Positions 35,096 to 46,569 of a stretch of DNA of 64,000 nt are shown in pieces. The stretch is from NCBI RefSeq assembly GCF_958298935.1, contig NC_084942.1, positions 16,251,501 through 16,315,500 of the forward strand, read 5' to 3'. This DNA comes from Phragmites australis (lineage: Eukaryota > Streptophyta > Magnoliopsida > Poales > Poaceae). Numbering within the stretch: the stretch's first letter is position 1; every line of letters begins with the position of its first letter. The translations under genes and the position numbers were made by a program. The notes beneath the pieces were generated by a model. The model searched no databases and had not been told where the DNA came from. It saw nothing but the letters and a program-made list of their open reading frames with translations.

Positions 35096-37271
35096 GTTAT
35101 GCGATATTAGTAATTAGTCCAAGTTTTAGGTGGGGCATACAGTAGGCTTGGGCTGATGTAACTTGGTTTCTAAGTTGAGCGAGGCCTTTTTTATGTAGAG
35201 GCATTCCTGCCTAATCAAGTTTTTTTAGGCCCGTGGACAGCGGCGTTTGGTATCAGGCCTGCTTTGTTTTTGTTGCTACCCCGCTTTTAAATATCTGATA
35301 ATTTTAACTGTAATTTTTTAACAAATACATATGCAAATAGTTTCAGACACACAATATTTATAGCACTTTTAATGATAAATCTAACATCATCATTTATATT
35401 TTACTTTACTACATGTTTTTTAAATGATTGTTAGTCAAAGTGTGAGTACAAAAGTCAAAATTGTCGTGGAGTTCAACATCTGTTTTGTTAAAAGGAAACA
35501 GACAGCCACCAGAATCTACGTCTGGCCTCTCTCCCTCTTCTCTGGTCCTATCAACGTCATTGAGTGTGAATCAGAGGATTCTCTAAAAGAAGGTTTGAGA
35601 ACTCGATTTTTCTCAAAATTACAACGAACATATAGGTCACAGACTTACAGTCTCACAGAGATCTCACTATTTAGTATCCAACAAAATTCGGGCATCCTGT
35701 ACAACAAGTTAGCAACAGGTTACAGGGACCACGGCAATACCGAGTCTACTACACGCCCACACCTGGCTTAATTTCAACAATATGATATCAAAAGTAGCAA
35801 ACTATGTCAAGATTTTAATATTTCATGGTGATCATCCTATTGGAATTGGAGATAATTAGGGAGGATAGAAATGCCAATGAGTTTTGTGTGTTCCAACCAC
35901 AAAGTAGTTTTGCCACCTTCATTGATTGCATGGTGAGCTAGCTACGTGTGACAATTACCAACAGCGATGGATCCAGGGCCGTGCCGAGGGTGCTGCAGCA
36001 CGAGTCCAACCTAGAAAGCCCATGAGGAAGAAAGAGGAAATCCAAAAAAAGTATTATTTTAGCCTATAAAATATGAACTTAGTACATTAGCGAGAGGTCT
36101 AGCACCCCAGTATAGACCTAGATTCGCCCATTGTTACCAATTTAAAATTTCCTTATTTTGGTGGGTTCCGTTTGTTCGACGCAAGTGAAGCCACAATGAC
36201 TTCTAGATAGATCGCCTCTTGAACCTTCCCATGAGGTTGTTTGTTTTCGTTTTATGAATTCATTAGGATTTTAGGCAATATTTGGTAGACCTAAGCATTG
36301 GCTGGGCTGGGCCAAAGAAAAGCCCGATTTGTTGTGGATTGGAAATGGCTACCTAGGCCTGGGTCCAAAAATCCACTTAAGCAGCAAAGTCAGGCCATAG
36401 TTGGCCCAGGTTCATATCGCCGGTGATTTTTTATGTAAAACTAATTAAAATTAATGTAAAAATAATTAAAAAATTCCAGCTCATAAACTGCTTCCTAGGC
36501 CCGCCCAGAGATGCCAACGGCCAGTCTGGGCGAGCCAAAATGAGGCCATGTTCGAGCTTTTATCAGGGCTGCTCGGGTTTACTCTATAGGCAGAGATAGG
36601 TTTAGCAGGAAAAACACCATTCATAGGGTAGGCTCAAGATTTCTACTTGTTTTCCTTTTTTTTATCTCTTTTGAGTGATACTTCTTTTCCGGTGGGAAAA
36701 CGAATGCTGCGATGATTGAGCCCTGAAGAGGAAGCCCAATAAAGTTTGGCGCCATGACTGTCAAAGCAGCCTTCGTTTTATTTTTTACTAGCTAAGTATT
36801 CATATATTGTAAGAAAAATATAAATATTAAATATGGTAATTATATAAACTCAAAGTATGAAGATGTGGATGTGTTATAAGAGCGTCGTCAAACGAATATA
36901 TTGAGAGTAATGTTGTAGTTTGATTTCATATGGTATCGAAAAAAGAAGAGATTATCTGCTAATTTTCTTTCTAATTTTTTTTATTTTCATTAGTAAAATA
37001 AGTCTCATATTCGTAGCTGATAACGAGACTAGGAGGCTGACGGTGGATGTTAAAAGTGAGTAAATTATTTAAATTTAGAAGGTTTTATTAGATAGAAGAA
37101 GAGTAAAAAAAGATGTGATACACAATTGACTAGTGTTTTACACCGTAGAGAAAAGAAAAAAAAACTGTCGGGAGAAAGGAATGTGCCCCTCGAGAGGAAG
37201 CAGAATAAATTTTGGCGCCTTCGCCCCTCTTTGAGCCCAAACCAACCCACCTCGTCGCTGCCAGTGGACCC
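35096..37271. other. Intergenic region upstream of the RAD51 pseudogene
   Basis: AT-rich with GC islands. A 115-codon frame at 35424-35771 (plus) has no recognisable domain. Positions 36290-36600 hold tggctgggctggg..cccgcccaga-type low-complexity text seen in small grass repeats. No defined element ends and no convincing promoter were found. Confidence 0.4.
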
Positions 37272-39673
37272 ATGTTGTCATCCGCGGCGCACCAGAAGGC
37301 GGCGGCCGAGGAGGAGGCGGCGGAGCACGAGCCCTTCCCCATCGAGCAGCTCCAGGTATGGCTCCCTCCGTGCCCCATCACCCCCGCTCCGAGGTCTTGG
37401 TACGCTCCCCTCCCCGCGTGTGGCGTCAAGAACGGCGTTTCTTGGATGGTTCCATCGTCTCTTCGTTGATGGATTCTTGGCCGTGAAACCCTAGATTCTT
37501 GATGCTTTTGCGCTCACCCAGACCGCGTGAATTCGATGGTTTAATCGATGATGTGGTCCCAATTTTGGGTGCACTGAAGCGGGTTTCTCCCAATTTCGCG
37601 GTTCCTTTTCTTGGGGAATTCTTGGCTCCACCCAATCCCCAAGTTCTTTATTATTTTCTGCTCACAAATTCCATAAATGGTAAGCGAATGTAGATTCTCC
37701 CCTCTGATTTTGGTGTCGACACCCCCACCAAATCCTAACTTCTTGGGCCTCTTCTCAAGTTGGTATGCGATTACGCAATTCGAGTTCTTTGTTTCTTTTT
37801 TTTCGCGGGTTCAGATCGAGATGTAGTGTAGCTATCACCAGTATGTGCTTCTGCTGGCTTAATTTCTCTCTGCAGATATATCATTCAGTAATCTGTTGCG
37901 TCAGTTCTTTGGAATCTGAGATGCTGCAGATATTGTTTTGCCTTGTATGAATTGAATGCAGAAAGGAGGTACCAGTACTACATTATTTGAACTGTTATGA
38001 TCTGTTGACAACTAAATGTTATGCATTACAGATGCACATAGGCAAATCATGTCCATAGGCTCTGCAAATCTGCTTTCCATGATTCAATTGCTTAGCTTTA
38101 TAATTTCTGTTATAAGCACATCAGCCAGAGCTGCAATCTCTTTTCGCCTCCTACCAAGGACTTCTTTATCTATATTAGCCAACTTGATGTCGGAAATTAT
38201 AGTGTTAAACTGCTACTTCCCAGAGAAAAGTGACATTGTGACAGTGGGGTGCACTACCTTTCTTTGCAGAATGCCTTGAGTAGACTGTTGAACTGGATGT
38301 AATCTGTTATCTCAATGGGAATGGGGGATCTTCTTGTTAGGAAAAAAAGAGTTACTTATCTGAATTATCTCTAAAAGTATTGTGAAATATGCTGTGCAGG
38401 CATCTGGAAGTAGCTGCACTTGATGTGAAAAAGCTCAAAGATGCTGGTCTCTGCACAGTGGAATCTGTAGCGTACTCTCCAAGGAAAGATCTTTTGCAAA
38501 TTAAAGGTATTAGTGAAGCCAAAGTCGATAAGATAATTGAAGCAGGCAAGCAATTGTGTGCTTCCATTATAGAGCACATTGTTGCATTTCTTTTTGTATA
38601 AAAACAAAATTTCTGCGTGTAAATCATAAATGTTCACTCATCTGACAGCTTCCAAGTTGGTTCCACTGGGATTTACTAGCGCTAGCCAACTTCATGCTCA
38701 GAGGCTTGAGATCATCCAAGTTACAACTTGATCAAAAGAGCTTGATCAAATTTTGGAGGGTAATGTATTGCTGCCTATTGTTATTTTATAAATGCCTTAA
38801 GGCCATAGTTGCGGTATAGGATATTAGGATGTATAGTAACAAAACAGTGTAATTATATTTTCATTCTTTAATAGGAGGAATAGAAACAGGGTCTATCACA
38901 GAGATTTATGGTGAATTTCGCTCTGGGAAGACTCAGCTGTGCCACACTCTCTGTATCACATGTCAGGTATTGCGTTGAAAGGTCAATTTTAATATACCAC
39001 ATTACCATGACCCTAATACTAGCATAATCTCTAGAATGATATGCTCAAGTAATCTCTTTGTTTGCAAATTGAAATAATGCCACAGTTTTTACTAAGGGTG
39101 TGCAGAAAATATCTCAGTCCGCCGTTCGCATTTGTTTTGTAACTGTTTTTAAGATTGGCAAATGTGGTAGTGATTTTGCAGCTCCCATTGGACCAAGGTG
39201 GCGGCGAAGGAAAGGCTCTGTATATTGATGCAGAGGGCACGTTCAGGCCACGAAGAGTCCTCCAGATAGCAGACAGGTGATATGGCAATTGAAACTATTA
39301 TTTGTTTCTCTACTGTTTTATCCTCGAACTGTTACATAAGATTTTTTTATTATTTAGATTTGGCTTGAATGGTGCTAATGTACTGGAAAATGTAGCTTAT
39401 GCCAGAGCATATAACACTGATCATCAATCAAAACTGTTGTTGGAAGCAGCTTCCATGATGGTGGAGACCAGGCAAGTTCATCCATTTACAATTTAGCGAC
39501 CTTTATTTGACATATATGATCTAACAGTGAGAAACTAAGATTTGCTAAAAACATTGTACCTGATTTTAAGGAGTATGTAATTCCACTTGCTTCCTTTGGT
39601 TTTGCTTGGTGTTTGGGAGGTGGTAATAATAAGATAGGAATAATATTCAAAATGGTTACTGGATGCTTAGTTT

Positions 39674-40105
39674 TGTCATGTGGGGCTGCACCTACAGCCG
39701 CCAGCGCCACCAGAAAAGTGCGGCAACCCCTTGATCTCAGGGGATCGATTCCCATATTCAGCCCATGCAGAATTATCTATTTCCTTATGCTTAGAATATT
39801 AGTTTCCTTTCAAACAAATATATGTTTCCTTGCAGCAAGGCTATTATTTCCCCAATTAGAGTTTCCTTTCAAACACTTTCTTATTGTAAGGGGCCTCTCC
39901 TATTTAAAAGAAGCCAACCGATGAATACAGGCAAGCAAGAACAATTCTTATCTCTCTCTCTATTCTCTCTTTCTCCGATCCTTTACGCTCTGATCAACCA
40001 CCACGGCTATTGGACGTCGGGCAGCCAGCCGCCCTCGGCCACCACTCCGCCATACCTATGCTCTCCGATCATCACCGGAGAACCCCCTGATTGAGGCCTG
40101 TGACA
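39674..40105 (+). repeat. 5' LTR of the Reina-type element
   Basis: 432 bp, beginning TGTCATG and ending GTGACA, followed after 3 bp by the primer site. CT-rich text at 39950-39975 probably lies near the transcript start. Confidence 0.85.
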
Positions 40106-40146
40106 TCCTGGTATCAGAGACCAAGTTCCTCCACCCTTCCCGCACC

Positions 40147-43100
40147 ATGTCCACCTCAAACGAGCCTCAATCCGTCGAGGAGATGCTACGCGACCTACTG
40201 GCTAGCCAGCAGGTGCTTTGCTCCGCCATGGATCACATCGATCGACGCATCCACGACATCGACCAGCAGCAGCAAGCCCATACAACCGCCATCAACTGGC
40301 TGGAGCACACACACGTAGCCGATCGTTGGCGGAGATGACTGGTACTTCCCTCGACTCCAGTGCCTCGGGGGGGGGGGGGGGGGGCAACAACCACCGCTGC
40401 TGCCCCTACGCGCCCTTCCTGACATCAGGGGACCTTCGCGGGGCAGTGCGCCCCGCTTCAACATCTCAACTTTCCCACCTTCGATAGCGAGGGCGACTCA
40501 TTGCCATGGCTAAACCGCTGCGAGCAGTTCTTCTACGGCCAACAAACATTGGAGAACGAGAAGGTCTGGTTTGCCTCCTACCACCTGACCGTCGGTGGCT
40601 AGCTATGGTTCCACCGCTATGAACGTGACAACAGCACTCCGACATGGTCACGTTTCGTTGAGCTCGTTGACAACCGCTTTGGACCTTCCATCTGCAGCAA
40701 CCCCCTCGGCGAGTTGGCGCATATCCGGCGACTAGGATCGGTGGCGGATTACTGCACACAATTCATGGGTCTACTGTGCCACGCCGACCCCTCTCCGAAT
40801 GGCAACAAGACCAGTTGTTCACGGCTGGACTATAGGAGCCCCCACACGGACTAACGTCGAGCTCTAGGGTGCCACTTCTCTGGAAGATGCCACGAATTTT
40901 GCTCGAGCATACGAGCATTGTGCTACCGTCCCTCCTCGTCCTGAGACCCGAGCGCCCACGTTCAGCCAGCCCGCGCCCACTCATGGCAGCCCAAGCGCGG
41001 GGGCTGAGCTGAGCACCACTTCCTGACCCCCCATCCTCCTGGAGCACTCTCACACCTGGCAAGATGCAGTCACAGCGCGATCAAGGCCTCTGCTTCAACT
41101 GCGATGAGAAGTTCGTTCCCGGCCACAACCACTAGTTCAAGTGCCTCTTCATCATGGAGCTCGCACCCTACGACCCTAACCCCGACGGTTCTAACAACAA
41201 TGACACCAACAATCTCACTTGCGGCCCTGACCGGGATCAAGCCGCGTGTCGGACAGACCATGAAGGTCGCGTCACGATCAGCACAGAACGCTTCACCGCC
41301 CTCATCGACTCCGGTACCACGCACAACTTCATCGGGACGATGCCGTGTGGCGCACGGGCGTCACGCTCCATCACCGCTCAGGCTTGCGTGTCATCGTCGC
41401 CAACGGGGACAGGGTGTCGAGCATAGGGGTCTGTCGCGCCCTGCCCATCATCATCGACGCTGAGCATTTTGTCATTCCCTGCTACGCAATTCCGCTCGAG
41501 GGCTACGACTTCATCTTGGGTGTTCAATGGCTGGGCTCGTTGGGGCCGATTGTGTGGGACTTTAACGCCCTCACCATGATGTTCACCCGCGAAGCCCGCA
41601 ACGTGTTGTGGCACGGCCTTTCTGGCCGGCCATCGCGTCTCCACACTATCGCTGATGTCGACACCGACTTGATGCTGACACTGCTAGACGACTATGCTGA
41701 CTTGTCCCAGGAGCCAACCAGCCGGCCTCCTACCTGCACATGCAGCCACCGCATTTATCTCAAGGCAAGAATCGACACGGTGCCCGTCCGGCCCTACATT
41801 CACGCCTAGCTACAGAAGGATGAACTGGAACACCAGTGCCGTGACATGCTCCGCCAAGGCCTCATCTGCCGCAGCGAGTCGGCGTTTTCGGCCCTCATCC
41901 TCCTCGTCAAGAAACGGGATGGGACATGGCGTTTCTGCATTGACTACCGCGCCTTGAACGACGCCACGATCAAGGACAAGTTCCTGATCCCGGTGATGGA
42001 CGAGCTGCTCGACAAACTCTGCGGCACCAAGTTCTTCACCAAGCTCGACCTCTGATCCGAGTACCACCAGGTGCTCATGCACGTCGCCGACATCAAGAAG
42101 ACGGCATTTCGGACACACGAGGGGTTGTTTGAGTTCCTGGTGATGCCTTTCGGCTTAACCAATGCTCCAGCCACCTTCCAGGCCTTGATGAATGAGACGC
42201 TCGATGACTTCCTTCGTCGGTTCATCCTCGTCTTCTTCGACGGCATCCTCATCTACAACGCCTCCTGGTCCGAGCATCTCTGCCACGTTCGTCAAGTGTT
42301 CGCCGCTTTACGTCAGCATCACCTCTTCCTCAAGCGCTCCAAATGCTCTTTCGTGAGTAGTCAACTGGCTACCTAGGACACTTGACGAAAGAGGTGATGC
42401 TGACGTCATCTTAGCAGCCCGTGTAGCAATGGACGAGCAGAAGGTGCACGTGGTGCTAGACTAGCCAACCCCACGCTCCGCGCGCATTGTCCACGCCTTC
42501 CTCTGTTTGGCGGGCTACTACCACAGGTACATATGGAGCTTCAGCAAGCTCGCAGCGCCCCTCACTAGCCTACTCAAAAAGGAGGCCTTCGCGCAGTCAC
42601 CGCGCCTTCAGCACCCTCAAGTGTACGTCACCCTTTCACGTGGTGTACGGGCGCGATCCCCCATCGCTGCGCGGCCGCCAAGAAGGCACGACCCAGCTCC
42701 CGACGGTCGACCAGCTCCTTCGGGACCGTGATGAATTCCTGGCCGAGATTCGAGACCAGCTGGAACAGGCTCAACAACACCACAAGCGCCACTACAACAC
42801 CAACCACCGCGACGTGGTCTTCGATGTCGGGGATTGGGTGTGGCTGCGCCTTCTTCACCAAACATGCAACATCCATCTCTACCCACAGCCGCAGCAAGCT
42901 TGGTCCACGCTTTTACGGGCCATTCTAGATTACACAGCGCATCGGCCAAGTCGCCTACAAGTTGCAGCTTCCCCCCTCGGCGCGCATCCATGATGTCTTT
43001 CATGTCGGCCTTCTCAAGAAGTGCCACAGCTTGGCTCCTCGGACCAACATTCCACTCTTGCCACCCACCATTCACGTATCCCCGTGTATCCCTTATTTTC

Positions 43101-43889
43101 GATTTAAAATAAATACAAAATAAATGGGATACTTCGGGGATACTCCATGGATACTTCGGGGATACTCCGTCGGCTTCAGGAGATCATGGCGCAGCTCTCC
43201 GCAATGGGTGTAGAAGAGCTCTAGACGTGCTGTGCAATGGCACTGCCCTGTTCGTGCTCTCTGGCGACGAGCGGCCGCGGGGCTCAGTCAGAGGAGGGGC
43301 GGGGAAGATGCAGCACATCCCAGGGAACCGATTTGAGGTGGTCGTGGCAATAGTGGTGGATGGAGGAAGAGCCACCATGAGCAGCTATGCTCAGGCCGAC
43401 AGCAAGAATGGGGAAGAAAGGAGCAGCTGCTGCTCCTTCATTCCTCCTTCTCGATCTTCTGAATTTGAGGAGGAGATATTAGGAGGGGAAAATTGAGTTC
43501 TTGTCACTTCTTGATGAGCTTAGCATGTTTCTTTATCCTATATTTCTATGATATTATTATGTTATATTGTTATGTAATGCACAATTCGGCTATGGTTATA
43601 GTATTGGATTTGGGGTTTACCGTATCCCTGTATTGCTGTTTTTTGAAAATGTCGTATCCTCGTATCCGTATCCCCGTATCCGTATCCCCGTACCGTGCAA
43701 CATAGACGGCAGGGCCTGCCCCCAGCCGGCCAAGGTGCTCAAAGCCCATCGCGCTTGGGACGGCCTTCAACTCCTCGTCCAGTGGACCAACAGTCCAACA
43801 CTACAGCCGCAGATGCATCCTGGATGGACCATGCCGACTTCATTCGTCGCTTTCTGGCCTTCCAGCTCGAGGACGAGCGGCTTTCAGAG
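40147..43889 (+). pseudogene. Reina-type gag-pol remnant
   Basis: Gag starts MSTSNEPQSVEEMLRDLLAS, then changes frame at an 18-G run (40367-40384); FPTFDSEGDSLPWLNRCEQF follows. The protease is seen from DSGTTHNFI and GYDFILGVQWL. The reverse transcriptase has LILLVKKRDGTWRFCIDYRALN, then MPFGLTNAPATFQALMN and a catalytic box reading FFDGILIY, so the second Asp is Gly. RNase H and the integrase core are mostly deleted after about 42600; the integrase end (DWVWLRLLH, LGPRFYGPF) survives, and a chromodomain piece reads VQWTNS and LAFQLEDE near 43770-43880. Stops occur at 40601, 41807 and 42054, among others. Confidence 0.8.
43074..43704. mobile_element. Unclassified insertion with GTATCC-rich ends
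   Basis: About 630 bp separate the Reina integrase end from its chromodomain. The left edge has gtatccccgtgtatccct and ggatacttcggggatactc; the right edge has cgtatccgtatccccgtatcc and ends near gtgcaacatag. The interior holds an 89-codon plus frame (43227-43496) of unknown character. Exact ends and a target duplication were not resolved. Confidence 0.45.
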
Positions 43890-44342
43890 TAGGGATGTCA
43901 ACGGGACCCCGATCCCGTTCCCCTACGGAGAATTCCCCTATTAGGGGATGGGGATGGGGCCAATTTTCCCCCCGTGGGGGGTTTAATGGGAGAAAAGTCT
44001 CCCCTGTCGGGTATGGCGGGGGCGAGGACTGTTCCCTATCTCCCGTCCCTGTTTCCACGCGGGGCCTATTCCCCGAAATTCTTAAGCTCCCCATAGCCCA
44101 TATATGCAAGAAACAGCCCAACTAAAGCCCAACCCAGCAAAGCCCGTCAGCCAGCGGGCCCTTCACCGTGCTAACGTAGCGGGGACGGGGAACCCATCGG
44201 GTATACATTCCCCGCGCGGGGACAGGGATGGGAGAATTTTCTCGCGGGGACAGAGACGGGGACGGGGACGAGGGAAATTCCCGCAATCGGGGCGGGGATG
44301 GTTACCCATTCCCCGCGGGAAATTTCTCCGTTGACATCCCTA
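43890..44342. mobile_element. hAT MITE in the Reina element
   Basis: 453 bp with perfect 15-bp inverted ends TAGGGATGTCAACGG / CCGTTGACATCCCTA, flanked by a perfect 8-bp duplication TTTCAGAG (43882-43889 and 44343-44350). The interior is ggggacggggat-rich. Same terminal family as 22031-22520 and 25071-26144. Confidence 0.9.
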
Positions 44343-44360
44343 TTTCAGAGGCGGGAGAGA

Positions 44361-44790
44361 TGTCATGTGGGGCCGCACCTACAGCCACCAATGCCACCAG
44401 GAAAGTGCGGCAACCCCCTGATCTCAAGGGATCGATTCCCATATTCAGCCCATGCAGAATTATCTATTTCCTTATGTTTAGAATATTAATTTCCTTTCAA
44501 ACAGATATATGTTTCCTTGCAGCAAGGTTATTATTTCCCCAATTAGACTTTCCTTTCAAACACTCTCTTATTGTAAGGGGCCTCTCCTATTTAAAGGAAG
44601 CCAACCGATGAATAGAGGCAAGCAAGAACAATTCTTATCTCTCTCTATTCTCTCTTTCTCCTATCCTTTTCGCTCTGGTCAACCACCACGGCTACTGGAC
44701 GCCAGGCAGCCAGCTGCCCTTGGCCACCACTCCGCCATACCTATGCTCTCCGATCATCACCGGAGAACCCCCTGATTGAGGCCCGTGACA
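44361..44790 (+). repeat. 3' LTR of the Reina-type element
   Basis: 430 bp, TGTCATG..GTGACA, collinear with the 5' LTR apart from a 2-bp difference in a TC run and about two dozen substitutions, mostly transitions. Confidence 0.85.
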
Positions 44791-45503
44791 TCCTTGCTAT
44801 CAATAAGCAGCTATCAACACTAAGTAAGATAACTAAGAAATTTGAGTAATGGTCCCAGTGAACACAAGAAAAAGGATGCTATTCAATTCGTGAACCACAT
44901 TACCTTCAGGAGTTGACATGTTAGAGGCCGGCCATCCAAATTATCTTCACGTGTATTGGGTTATCTGTGCTTTGCTACTAATTTTAGTTGGGTATCAAAT
45001 GATGTTTTCCTTACTAAAACCTTTTAACCTTCATGATGGCCAAGATACGACATAGGCACATTGGTTTTGTACTATTCAAATTTCTCTCTCTCAGAGCAAA
45101 TTTTTTACATTTACTTTAGATAGGAGGATCCTGCTGGAGTAGCCCAATGAGTATTTTTGTATGATAATGCTAGAGTAGCAAGTACCAGGGCATGTATCAG
45201 GTTTCTACCTCCTGCCATAAAGCCACTTAGATCCTGATTTGCTTACACCTTGGTTATTTCTCAATCTCAAACATTGGGACTCCATTTGCCTTTTGCCTCA
45301 AAAGCATGATCATAATATTGGGTTATAATGTTTTCCATCTCCAGTGTTGCTAAATTGGATCTTACTTCTGCAGGTTTGCTCATATGGTTGTGGATAGTGC
45401 CACAGCCCTATACAGAACTGATTTCTCTGGTAGTGGGGAGTTATCAGCAAGACAGATGCATCTGGCTAAGTTTCGTAGGAGCCTCCAGAAGTTAGCGGAT
45501 GAG

Positions 45504-46569
45504 GTAATCAGCTTTTTCCTTTGACCACTTATGAATTGTGAAATATTAGTTATTTTGTATTTCTTACATCTGGTCTTACAAACATTATTGCAACCAAATT
45601 ACAGAAAAACTATTGATGCTTCTACTTTATTTTGCTGCATGCAGCTTGATTAGCCTACTATGTGTAGCAGCAACATATTGTTCTCATGCATATTCGGTAC
45701 ACACTGACAAACACTGAAAATGTTGCATGGATAAATAGAGCAGTATAAACTGGAAATATCTTTGGTTTGTAGGGCTTGGAAGATGCTTACTGTGTTATCT
45801 AAAGTGATATTGTTCTTGACATTAAAATGCTTATTGACAGTTAGCAATTTAATACACTCACTGCAGTTTTTTTTAAACCAAGAGCAGAACTTTCATTCAT
45901 TAAGAGCAAACATTATCCAGGTTTGCTTGCTTGGTATAATGATGAGCAACAAAATTTGTGTATCTTCTTACATAGACTACCACTACTCAGCTCTTGGATT
46001 TCACCTAAGAGCACAATGTACGTGTTCCACAAGTGCATTCCACTTCCAGCATGCTGTGCATCATCTTTCTTGCCGCATTCAGCAGAAATATGTAGGTCGT
46101 ATGCAGTATCAGGAGCCCACAATACTGCCCTCTTGCGTCAATTGCAGTCCCTTCATGCCTTCTACCATTTAGAGATAATGCCGCGATATCTCTAGGACAG
46201 ATTGTATCATCAATAATGTCCTTGGACCAAGTACCTGGATGCATTATTGCATATTATGTAGAGATGCAATGTAAAAGCTAGTTTAGTGGGGAGGGGGGAG
46301 TCAGGATATACAAGGTTAGTTTAAACTCGTTCAAATCCATGACAGCAGGTAAGGACAAAACAAGTCGTCAATCTCACTACCTAGTTACTACCAGAATTAT
46401 AGCTAACTACAAGGATGGTCCGAAAAAACTGTTATCTTCTCTTACATAGCTGTTATGAGAATTCTTCCAAACATTGGACGAGTACTGTAAAGGCAAAAAT
46501 GACTGTAAAAACCCTGAATTCAACACGAGTACAATGTACCATCTGAGACAACAGTCTTGGTAGCAAAGA
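45504..46569. other. Inter-gene segment with possible LINE 3' fragment
   Basis: This is where the missing RAD51 3' exons would be expected, and none is seen. From about 45866 to at least 46230, minus-strand text ends in ..atgaatgaaagttctgctcttggtttaaaaaaaac, the form of a plant non-LTR element tail with a short poly(A). No reverse-transcriptase motif is included, so this is a 5'-truncated piece at best. The rest is unremarkable. Confidence 0.35.

Larger units (their letters stand above)
39674..44790 (+). mobile_element. Reina-type Ty3/gypsy retrotransposon in a RAD51 intron
   Basis: LTRs 39674-40105 and 44361-44790 (TGTCATGTGGGG..GTGACA) differ at about 25 of 430 positions by eye. A tRNA-Met primer site (tggtatcagaga) begins at 40109 and a polypurine tract (aggcgggagaga) sits before the right LTR. 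The small LTRs and chromodomain fit the Reina lineage. It lies in the same orientation as RAD51. The flanking pentamers agttt and tcctt do not match, so no target duplication is visible. Two further insertions lie near its 3' end. Confidence 0.85.
37272..45503 (+). pseudogene. RAD51: RAD51 recombinase pseudogene (seven exons, 3' end missing)
   Basis: RAD51 forms the nucleoprotein filament for strand exchange in homologous recombination. Exons: 37272-37355 (MLSSAAHQKAA..FPIEQLQ), 38400-38545 ([19 protein letters not shown], the helix-hairpin-helix part), 38649-38759 (SKLVPLGFTSASQLH), 38875-38966 (Walker A GEFRSGKT), 39182-39276 ([12 protein letters not shown]), 39358-39471 ([19 protein letters not shown]) and 45374-45503 ([16 protein letters not shown], Walker B). 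Exon phases all fit one gene. Lesions: one extra base in exon 2 near 38409, giving TGA eight codons in; Gly to TGA at 38729-38731; and L to H beside Walker B. The exons for L2 and the C-terminus (VAVVITNQVV.., ISPEG..) are absent before the facing eIF2B gene at 46570. Introns 2 and 6 use GC donors (AG|GCAAG). A Reina element lies in intron 6. Confidence 0.88.

Noticed and set aside
40367..40384. 18-G run in Reina gag as a biological frameshift signal
   Set aside because: Homopolymers of this length are prone to sequencing and assembly error, and the element is already broken elsewhere.
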